Shown: positions 1 through 6,267 of the stretch, piece after piece
How positions within the stretch are numbered: position 1 is the first letter of the stretch
How the letters are laid out: each line of letters starts with the position of its first letter
Assembly (NCBI GenBank): GCA_017479705.1
Contig: JAFVCA010000003.1
Location: 1 to 45,026 of the forward strand
Reading direction: 5' to 3'
Source: Bacteroidales bacterium
GTDB lineage: Bacteria; Bacteroidota; Bacteroidia; Bacteroidales; P3
Length of the DNA: 45,026 nt
Position numbers and translations under genes: made by a program
Notes under the pieces: model-generated
Databases searched by the model: none
Told to the model about the DNA's origin: nothing
What the model saw: only the letters and a program-made list of their open reading frames with translations

Positions 1-129
1 AGCCCGTCTCCGCTTCATCGACGATGCAAAATTACACCGTTTTTCCCATCCGGCAAAATTTATACTGAAAATATAGCCTACCTTTTGTCCACTTGAACTT
101 ATTCTCCCCTTAAACAGCCTACCTTTTGT

Positions 130-280
130 CTATTACGCCGAGGACTCCAAAAAATAGCCCGTCAGGGCTTTCCTCTCAGTAGAAATGCCTCGAATACCAA
201 ACCCCATTCCCCGTAGGGGATTTCTCTTAATCCATTTATAGAATCCTCTTTTGGTACAATCCAATGACCGATTTGGGGTA
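130..280 (-). repeat. Dispersed palindromic repeat, copy in inverse orientation
   Basis: Read on the minus strand, positions 253-276 give CCAAATCGGTCATTGG followed by ATTGTACC, and positions 208-220 give the perfect palindrome TCCCC-GTA-GGGGA (TAC loop on this strand) next to AGAAAT. The same order (CCAAATCGGTCATTGG, then AGAAATC, then a CTCC/GGAG palindrome) is found on the plus strand at about 36567-36611 and, interrupted, at 40356-40450. The element is non-coding and resembles REP-type palindromic intergenic repeats. Confidence 0.65.
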
Positions 281-330
281 ACACAACTATTGGGGGCTAA
301 AGTTTGACAAGCAATTGTGTGCCCAGAATG

Positions 331-477
331 CGGCCTGAAAGGCCGAAACAAAAGGAGCATGGGGCATCGCCCTATGTGGAGGGGTGAGAAATGAGTCACG
401 CCCTGCAAGGGCAAAACAGCCTAATGAGAATTGGTACATGGAATCCGTTTGGGACAACGGCCATGCCCTTTCGGGGC
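331..477. repeat. Cluster of four short GC-rich hairpins
   Basis: Four small palindromes stand in a row: CGGCCT-GAA-AGGCCG (331-345), GGGC-ATC-GCCC (362-372), GCCCT-GCA-AGGGC (400-412) and GCCC-TTTCG-GGGC (465-477). The first and third are perfect. They are spaced about 20-55 bases apart in non-coding DNA, a pattern like REP clusters. No T-tract follows any of them, so they do not look like terminators. Confidence 0.55.
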
Positions 478-931
478 TGTAGGTTTCGCCGCATGGCAAA
501 TGGATTTGTCAAACTTCAGTCAGGGGCATAAAAAAGGTGAGAGAGTGGGGAAAAAATTATTAACCATGAAACGCTTTAGACACCCCACCTCTCACCAACG
601 TAGACATTATGTACTGACATAACGGCAAAAGAACGGTTCTATTGTGTCAGAAACAAAAAAAATCTTCAAAAAAAGTGGCAAATTGCCATAAAATAGGAAG
701 GGAATGCGTTAAACAATATTAAAATCGATATTCGCCTTAAAAAAATGGGGTACCTGTGGTGTATATACAGGTAGAAAAACGGGGAAACGCCCCGTCCTTC
801 CCCGACAGCCATTCCCCTCCGCACAGCATTCCCACCAAAGCCCCGAGACAACACCGCCCCACACATCGGGTACAACCGACGTCCGCCGACGGGGAATACC
901 CGGCAGCAAAGACGCTTTTTCAACACCCCTG

Positions 932-994
932 GAATCCCCGTTCAACGCTCCTTCAATATTGATTCAATATAGAACGAGCGTTGAACGGGGATTC
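932..994. repeat. Nested 63-base inverted repeat
   Basis: The left arm GAATCCCCGTTCAACGCTC (932-950) is the exact reverse complement of the right arm at 976-994. The 25 bases between hold a second palindrome, ATATTGA-T-TCAATAT, so nearly the whole element can fold into one hairpin or cruciform. No T-tract and no transposase lie beside it. It could be a minimal transposable element end, a protein-binding site or a transcript end. Confidence 0.6.
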
Positions 995-1150
995 ATGTGG
1001 CGGCAGCCGGCACAAGGAGCAGAGACCGTACGCCGGGCAGACGGAACGACACCCCGAAACCAAAGGCTTTAGCCATGGCAAACGCACTGGGAATATGCCA
1101 ATTGCAAGCATCATCACATACCCGAAAAAGAAGGATGTGGAGAACGCGAT

Positions 1151-1205
1151 TCGGAAATTTTGACACGGGAAAATGGCCATTTTTTAGCCAAAATCGGAAA
1201 TTTTG
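1151..1205 (+). promoter_or_regulatory. Paired upstream sites, possible activator-binding sites for hsp20
   Basis: TCGGAAATTTTG occurs exactly at 1151-1162 and 1194-1205, followed by ACA and TCA respectively, 43 bases apart. The pair lies just upstream of a sigma-54-like promoter, where enhancer-binding activators normally bind. The role is inferred from position only. Confidence 0.4.
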
Positions 1206-1220
1206 TCATACAATTTAAAC

Positions 1221-1236
1221 TGGCATTGAGGTTGCA
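1221..1236 (+). promoter_or_regulatory. Sigma-54 (RpoN)-like promoter of hsp20
   Basis: TGGCATTGAGGTTGCA fits the RpoN consensus TGGCAC-N5-TTGCA at all but one position, with the essential GG (1222-1223) and GC (1234-1235) at the correct spacing. No TTTG/TAnnTTTG housekeeping promoter is evident between here and the gene. The expected start near 1247 would leave a leader of about 105 bases. Confidence 0.55.
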
Positions 1237-1352
1237 GGTAAAGAGATGTCTGCGGACGAAAGGAACCGCAGACAGAAAATAAAAGAACAAGGCTGCATAA
1301 GCAAGCGCTCAAACAGAAATAATAACAATAAAAAAAATAGGAGATTAAAATC

Positions 1353-1784
1353 ATGTTACTCACAACAAGAAATCAGAACTTCATGCCTTCGCTTTTCAAC
1401 GAATTGATGAATTGGAACAACTGGAGCTGCGACGAGCAGACGACGATGCCCAAGATGAACGTTACAGAGAGCGCAAAGAACTACGAGTTGGAGCTGTCGG
1501 TTCCGGGACTGTCGAAGGACGATTTGAGCCTGAGCGTGGACAGTGACAACAACCTGGTCATCGAGATGGTGAAAAAGGAAGAGAAGAAAGAGGAGAAGAA
1601 AGACCGCCACTACCTGCGCCACGAGTTCAGCACCCTCCAGTTCAAGCAGATGTTCAGTCTGCCGGAGAATGTGAAGAAAGAGGCCATCAACGCAAAGGTG
1701 GAGCACGGCATCCTCTACATCGAAATGCCCAAGTACACCAACGAGGAGAAACAGGCCATGTCGCAACAAATAACGATTCAGTAA
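1353..1784 (+). CDS. Small heat-shock protein, Hsp20/alpha-crystallin family
   Basis: A 143-residue small heat-shock protein, an ATP-independent cytoplasmic holdase that binds unfolding proteins and forms oligomers. The alpha-crystallin domain runs from about residue 30 to 130: it opens with MNVTESAKNYELELSVPGL and ends in VEHGILYIEMPK. A charged Lys/Glu insert (about 70-86) lies in the middle strand region. The C-terminal tail carries the I-x-I motif (ITI) that docks subunits. The start is supported by AGGAGA at 1339-1344, eight bases before the ATG, which is unusual because most genes here lack a Shine-Dalgarno sequence. A strong terminator follows, so it is probably monocistronic, with a sigma-54-like promoter upstream. 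Length and motifs are typical of the family. Confidence 0.95.
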   Translation: MLLTTRNQNFMPSLFNELMNWNNWSCDEQTTMPKMNVTESAKNYELELSVPGLSKDDLSLSVDSDNNLVIEMVKKEEKKEEKKDRHYLRHEFSTLQFKQMFSLPENVKKEAINAKVEHGILYIEMPKYTNEEKQAMSQQITIQ

Positions 1785-1814
1785 CCGCCAAGGCAAAGAA
1801 TCACAACACACGGA

Positions 1815-1840
1815 GGACAGCCGAAAAGGCTGTCCTTTTT
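1815..1840 (+). terminator. Intrinsic terminator of hsp20
   Basis: Stem GGACAGCC (1815-1822), loop GAAAA, stem GGCTGTCC (1828-1835), then TTTTT. A perfect 8-bp stem 30 bases after the hsp20 stop. Confidence 0.9.
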
Positions 1841-1856
1841 ACTATTAAATAATTAA

Positions 1857-1888
1857 TTTGTCCGAATGAAATAAAATTCGTATTTTTG
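1857..1888 (+). promoter_or_regulatory. Bacteroidota-type promoter of the glsA-like gene
   Basis: TTTG at 1857-1860, a 20-base spacer, then TATTTTTG at 1881-1888 match the -33/-7 consensus of Bacteroidota housekeeping sigma. It lies 22 bases before the start codon of the acyltransferase gene and directly after the hsp20 terminator, so the leader would be short. Confidence 0.75.
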
Positions 1889-1910
1889 CATTTTCGAAAA
1901 AGACACTGCC

Positions 1911-2786
1911 ATGGAAGAAAGGAATCATTTAGACCCTGCGGAAATAACCCAAAAGCATGTTGACATTGAGAAGGTTCTTGCAAACAAGAATGTCAAGCTG
2001 CCAAAATGGGCAGTGCGGATGATGGAGCGGTTGCTGCATGTAGACGAAATCAACGAAACCATCTACCGACTGCGCGACAAGTTTGGACTGGACTTTGTGC
2101 ACGCCTTTTTGGAAGGCAACCACCCGAAGGACCTGAACGCAAAAATAGAGGTGGTGAACCCGGAGAATATTCCCACCGAAGGATACCCCATCATAGCCGG
2201 CAACCACCCGCTGGGCGGGCCCGACGGGCTGGCAGTGATGGCCGCCGTGGGGCGCTACCGCCAGGACATCAAGTTCCCCGTGACCGACTTCCTGCTCTAC
2301 CTGCCCGGCCCGGCGCCGCTGTTTGTGCCCATCGACAAGGTAAACCACAAGAACACCAATGTCAACGCCTTAGAGGAGGCCTTTGCCGGCGAGAACTGCC
2401 TGCTGTATTTCCCGGCGGGCATCTGCTCGCGCAAGCAGAAAGGCGGCGAGATAAAGGACCTGGAATGGAAGCCCACCTTTATCAAAAAGGCTGTGCGCTA
2501 CCACCGCGACGTGGTGCCTTTCTTTTTCGACGCCAAGAACCGCAAACGTTTTTACAACATAGCCAAGTTGCGCGAGCGGCTGGGCATCAAGTTCAATTTC
2601 GAGATGGCCCTGCTGCCGGGCGAGATGTTTGCCCAACGCGGCAAGACGATGCACTTCATTGTGGGCAAGCCCATCCCCCACACCACCTTTGACAACCGCC
2701 ACAACGCCAAGGAGTGGGCACAGATGGTGAAGGAGTACTGCTACACGCTGAAGGACAACCCGGATGCACACTTTGAGGCGAACTGA
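1911..2786 (+). CDS. glsA: PlsC-type O-acyltransferase, GlsA-like (glycine lipid synthesis)
   Basis: A 291-residue acyltransferase of the lysophosphatidic-acid acyltransferase fold. The active-site block is GNHPLGGPDG with His99 and Asp105, that is H-x5-D rather than the textbook H-x4-D; a further block, LLYFPAGICSRK, corresponds to the family's acceptor-binding EGTRS region. The next gene is an N-acyltransferase of the OlsB/GlsB type. In Bacteroides such a pair makes glycine lipids: GlsB N-acylates glycine and GlsA adds the second acyl chain to the hydroxyl group. That role is inferred here from family and neighbour. A TTTG-N20-TAnnTTTG promoter precedes it and an 87-base gap separates it from the partner gene. 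An ordinary PlsC acting on phospholipids cannot be excluded. Confidence 0.8.
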   Translation: MEERNHLDPAEITQKHVDIEKVLANKNVKLPKWAVRMMERLLHVDEINETIYRLRDKFGLDFVHAFLEGNHPKDLNAKIEVVNPENIPTEGYPIIAGNHPLGGPDGLAVMAAVGRYRQDIKFPVTDFLLYLPGPAPLFVPIDKVNHKNTNVNALEEAFAGENCLLYFPAGICSRKQKGGEIKDLEWKPTFIKKAVRYHRDVVPFFFDAKNRKRFYNIAKLRERLGIKFNFEMALLPGEMFAQRGKTMHFIVGKPIPHTTFDNRHNAKEWAQMVKEYCYTLKDNPDAHFEAN

Positions 2787-2873
2787 TACCTGACGCCATA
2801 CTCCGCTACACATCCCGCAACAGAAGCCTCGCACAAACAGAATATCGCAAACTATAGATAATACAATCTCACT

Positions 2874-4010
2874 ATGGACACAGACACATCGTACATCATA
2901 CCCCCGGTGCCGCGCGACCTGATCAAGGCCGAACTGAAGCACAAGAATTTTCTCCGTATGACGAACAGCGGAAACAAGGAGATTTACATCACCACGGCAC
3001 ACCTGTCGCCCAACATCATGCGCGAGATAGGGCGGCTGCGGGAGCTGAGCTTTGCGTTGGACGGCGGCGGGACGGGAAAGGACTGCGACATTGACGAGTT
3101 TGACACCATGCCCGAACCCTACTGTTTCAAGCAGCTGTTTGTGTGGAGTCCGGAAGACGAGGAGATTGTGGGCGGATACCGCTTTATTCACGGCAGCAAC
3201 ATGATGCGCCGCGAGGACGGGAGCATTGCCACCCCCACGGCGGAGCTGTTCCAATACTCCGACCGCTTTGTGAACGACCTACTGCCATACACCGTGGAGC
3301 TGGGGCGTGCCTTTGTGCAGCCGGAGTTCCAGCCGGGGAACAACCTGCGGAAAGGGCTCTACTCGTTAGACAACCTGTGGGACGGGCTGGGCGCGATAGC
3401 CCTTGAGATACCTGAGACGCTGTACTTCTTTGGGAAAATCACCATGTATCCCCAGATGAACCGACGCGCCAAAGACTTGATACTATACTTCTACCAGAAA
3501 CACTTTCCCGACCCAGAGGGACTGGTGTGGCCTTATATACCCCTGAAAATAGAGTCCGACTTCAACGAGCTGCATGAGCTGTTCAATGGCCGCAACTACA
3601 AAGAGGACTACCAGATACTGGTGCGGAGCGTGCGAGCCTTGGGCAGCACGGTGCCGGCCATGATTAATGCCTACATGAATCTGACACCGACGATGCGCTC
3701 CTTCGGCACGGCTATGAACACAGAATTCGGCAACACGGACGAGACAGGCATCCTGGTGACACTGCGCGACATAGTGCCCGACAAACGGAAAAGGTATATC
3801 GAGTCGTACGACACGAAGAACCGGGTGTTGGACAGGTTGCGCCTGTTCCGCATCAACATGAAGCAGCTGCCCTGGTGGAAACGCATTGACGAGACAGAGC
3901 GTCTGGAGCTGAAACGGCTGAAACACATGAAAGCCGCCGCCGAACGGGCTGCACACCCCTCGCCAAGGAGGAGCCGCCGCAGCCGCCAACAACACAACAA
4001 AAAAGACTAA
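2874..4010 (+). CDS. glsB: GNAT-fold N-acyltransferase, GlsB/OlsB-like (glycine lipid synthesis)
   Basis: A 378-residue protein of the hemolysin-like/OlsB N-acyltransferase group. Recognisable stretches are the RELSFALDGGGTGKDCDIDEFD block (residues about 59-80), IVGGYRFIHG, and VELGRAFVQPEFQPGNN, which resembles the acyl-donor binding part of the GNAT fold; LYFFGKITMYP follows. The expected reaction is transfer of a 3-hydroxy-acyl chain to the amino group of glycine, giving the lyso-lipid used by the neighbouring O-acyltransferase. The C-terminus (last 30 residues) is very basic and rich in Arg, Ala and Ser. The gene lies on the same strand after glsA-like, with engB 22 bases downstream, suggesting one transcript. 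The substrate is inferred, not visible in the sequence. Confidence 0.78.
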   Translation: MDTDTSYIIPPVPRDLIKAELKHKNFLRMTNSGNKEIYITTAHLSPNIMREIGRLRELSFALDGGGTGKDCDIDEFDTMPEPYCFKQLFVWSPEDEEIVGGYRFIHGSNMMRREDGSIATPTAELFQYSDRFVNDLLPYTVELGRAFVQPEFQPGNNLRKGLYSLDNLWDGLGAIALEIPETLYFFGKITMYPQMNRRAKDLILYFYQKHFPDPEGLVWPYIPLKIESDFNELHELFNGRNYKEDYQILVRSVRALGSTVPAMINAYMNLTPTMRSFGTAMNTEFGNTDETGILVTLRDIVPDKRKRYIESYDTKNRVLDRLRLFRINMKQLPWWKRIDETERLELKRLKHMKAAAERAAHPSPRRSRRSRQQHNKKD

Positions 4011-4032
4011 CCAATCAACCGATGACAGCCCG

Positions 4033-4644
4033 ATGGAGATAAAGAGTGCCACCTTTGTTGTAAGCAACAGCGACTATCGGAAATGCCCCGAAAGCAAACT
4101 GCCCGAATATGCCTTTATCGGTCGGAGCAACGTGGGCAAGTCGTCGCTCATCAACATGCTGACCCAGACGAAGAACCTGGCCAAGACCAGCGTGAAACCA
4201 GGCAAGACACAACTCATCAACCACTTCCTCATCAACAAAGAGTGGTATCTGGTAGACCTGCCGGGCTACGGCTACGCCCGCATCTCGAAAAACGCCCGGA
4301 GCCAGTGGCAGCACATGATCAGCGACTATATACTGAAACGAGAGAATCTGGCCAACCTGTTTGTGCTGGTGGACTCGCGCATACCACCGCAGCAAATAGA
4401 CATCGACTTCATCAACTTCGCGGGGCGAAACGGCATTCCGCTCACCCTCATCTTCACCAAGACCGACAAACAGAAGCAGCGCGACATTGCCGCCACAGTG
4501 AACGGGATGAAACGGGTGCTGAGCGAGACATGGGAGGAGTTGCCTGAGATGATACTGACCTCGTCGGTGGCACAGTCGGGACGCGACCATGTGCTTTTCC
4601 GCATAGAACAGATAAACAACGCGTTAAAGAGCGAACAAAAATAA
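4033..4644 (+). CDS. engB: Ribosome-biogenesis GTPase EngB (YihA/YsxC)
   Basis: A 203-residue GTPase needed for assembly of the large ribosomal subunit. All G motifs are present: G1 GRSNVGKSS (residues 30-38), the switch I region with VKPGKTQ, G3 DLPGYGYA (75-82) and G4 TKTDK (142-146); the late SSVAQSGRD fits G5. Length is normal for the family (about 200). The start at 4033 gives MEIKSATFV, which places G1 at the usual distance. It follows the glsB-like gene closely and probably shares its transcript, although the functions are unrelated. No terminator is seen after it. Confidence 0.96.
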   Translation: MEIKSATFVVSNSDYRKCPESKLPEYAFIGRSNVGKSSLINMLTQTKNLAKTSVKPGKTQLINHFLINKEWYLVDLPGYGYARISKNARSQWQHMISDYILKRENLANLFVLVDSRIPPQQIDIDFINFAGRNGIPLTLIFTKTDKQKQRDIAATVNGMKRVLSETWEELPEMILTSSVAQSGRDHVLFRIEQINNALKSEQK

Positions 4645-4733
4645 CCCATATATAGCAATTAACTTACAGAAGACCCGAATAATAGCCCCTGTCCTCATAA
4701 CCCATTTCCACTCCACAACAACATTTACTCGCA

Positions 4734-6191
4734 ATGATTAATCCACACAAGCCTATGATAAAAAGCAAGAAAATACTGCTGGCCATCATCACCATGATGC
4801 TATGCATGGCCGCGGAAGCGCAGAACACCGACCGGCTGGACTTTGTGGTGCGGCATGCCACGCTGAAACCTGCCATGCGGCATGCGTCGTTCGCAGTGTG
4901 CGTACACAACATCACCAAGGACAGCACCATCTACTCCCGCAACGACGACCTGTCCATGCAGCCCGCAGCACTGAACAAACTGTTCACCACCGCAGCCGCC
5001 TACAGCCGCATGGGACCCAGGTTCTATTTTGAGAACTTCCTGTACTACAGCGGCGAAATAGACCGCCAAGGCACCCTGCAGGGCGACATCATCATTGCCG
5101 GCACCGGCGACCCCTTCTTCTGCTCCGACCGTTTTCCCCACACGGATTCGACCTTTTTCCGCTTAGCTGACGCCATCCGCAAAAAAGGCATCAAACGTAT
5201 CAACGGCCACATCTATGCCGACACCAGCATCTTTGAAGGCGACATGGTACACCCCTCCTGGCGGTGGGACGACATAGGCAACCACTTAGGCAGCGGAGCT
5301 TGCGGCATCAACTATAACGAGAACTCCGTCGACGTGCACATGCGTGCAGGACGACGCGTGGGCGATGCCGCCATCATCACAAGCACGCATCCCGAAATAC
5401 CCATCAGCAACCATGTGGTCACCGGACCGCGGGACACGGTGTTTGACATCTGTTTCTACGGCTCGCCCACCGATGCGGGACGCTCCTGCCGCGGTGTCAT
5501 ACCCTTGGGCACTGCGGACACCCACTTCCGCGCCTCGCTGCCCCAGCCGGCCTACCATCTGGCTGCTGACCTGACCCGATACCTGAGGAACCATGGCATT
5601 GCCGTCACTGGCGAACCAGCGGTGAACTTCACCATGCCCAAGCAGTACAGACAGCTGTATATTGACACCGCCTTCAACCTGTTCACCACGACAGCCCTCA
5701 CCACACAGACCAACAACAATATTGCCGCCGAAAGCCTCTTCAAACTGCTGGGCTACCTGAGGGACGGGCATGGCACATTTGCTTCGGGACAAAAATTCAT
5801 GTACGATTACTTCCAGGAACTGGACCTCAACACCACGGGGGTGAACATGGTGGACGGCAGCGGCCTGTCACGCGACAACAGAGTGACGGCCTACTTTGTC
5901 TGCCAATTTCTCGACGCCGTGGCGCGGCAACAATTCTTCTTCGACTTTGCCGGGGCATTGGGCATCAGCAACCGCATCCCGGAGTACGACATTATTCCCC
6001 GCGTCCCTGACGACTGCTCGCTGCGCATCAAGAGCGGCGTGGCCCCAGGGGTGCGCAACTTTGCCGGCTACTTTACCGACCAGGACGACCAAGTGTTCAG
6101 CTTTGCCATCCTCTGCAACAACTACAACTGCGACGACGCTACAATAGACCAATTCATCAAAGGCATCATCGAGGAGATTATCCGTCTCTGA
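4734..6191 (+). CDS. PBP4-like (S13) D-Ala-D-Ala carboxypeptidase homologue lacking the catalytic serine
   Basis: A 485-residue exported protein of the PBP4/DacB family, which trims peptidoglycan peptides in the periplasm. A signal peptide is clear (ILLAIITMMLCMAAEAQ); translation could also begin at 4755 (MIKSKK). Family landmarks are present: YADTSIFEGD (about 161-170), GSGACGINYNENSV, VDGSGLSRDNRVT and a KSG triad (433-435). The nucleophile motif, normally PAS-x-x-K, reads PAALNK: Ser is Ala79 (codon GCA, 4968-4970) while Lys82 remains. The SxN motif appears as TNN (326-328). By family knowledge this should abolish acylation, so the protein may be a structural or substrate-binding pseudo-enzyme. 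It shares a bidirectional terminator with the C10 peptidase gene. Confidence 0.88.
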   Translation: MINPHKPMIKSKKILLAIITMMLCMAAEAQNTDRLDFVVRHATLKPAMRHASFAVCVHNITKDSTIYSRNDDLSMQPAALNKLFTTAAAYSRMGPRFYFENFLYYSGEIDRQGTLQGDIIIAGTGDPFFCSDRFPHTDSTFFRLADAIRKKGIKRINGHIYADTSIFEGDMVHPSWRWDDIGNHLGSGACGINYNENSVDVHMRAGRRVGDAAIITSTHPEIPISNHVVTGPRDTVFDICFYGSPTDAGRSCRGVIPLGTADTHFRASLPQPAYHLAADLTRYLRNHGIAVTGEPAVNFTMPKQYRQLYIDTAFNLFTTTALTTQTNNNIAAESLFKLLGYLRDGHGTFASGQKFMYDYFQELDLNTTGVNMVDGSGLSRDNRVTAYFVCQFLDAVARQQFFFDFAGALGISNRIPEYDIIPRVPDDCSLRIKSGVAPGVRNFAGYFTDQDDQVFSFAILCNNYNCDDATIDQFIKGIIEEIIRL

Positions 6192-6205
6192 CACGGGCGG
6201 TAAAC

Positions 6206-6250
6206 AAAAAGAATCAGGGACAAGAGTTGTCTTGCCCCTGATTCTTTTTT
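6206..6250. terminator. Bidirectional terminator between PBP4-like and C10 peptidase genes
   Basis: The stem AGAATCAGGG (6210-6219) pairs with CCCTGATTCT (6236-6245), and inside it CAAGA (6221-6225) pairs with TCTTG (6230-6234) around a GTTG loop. A-tract on the left and T-tract on the right serve both converging genes. Confidence 0.92.
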
Positions 6251-6267
6251 GGAGTGGCGAGGATGGA

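Larger units (their letters stand above)
1..1220. other. Gene-free, palindrome-rich intergenic region
   Basis: I see no credible gene in the first 1.2 kb. Open frames here are short, overlap on both strands and have no recognisable domain or signal peptide. The region holds a dispersed repeat (about 75-280, inverted relative to copies near 36.6 and 40.4 kb), four short hairpins (331-477), hairpins at 675-687, 751-773 and 779-795, and a 63-base inverted repeat at 932-994. A short direct repeat AGCCTACCTTTTGTC occurs at 75-89 and 116-130. What lies to the left of the window is unknown, so the region could contain the trailer of an upstream gene. Confidence 0.7.

Noticed and set aside
331-477. 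CRISPR array
   Set aside because: The hairpins are different sequences with irregular spacing and no repeated direct unit.
932-994. Integron attC site
   Set aside because: It is a perfect palindrome without the paired core sites and extrahelical bases expected of attC, and no integrase or gene cassettes are present.
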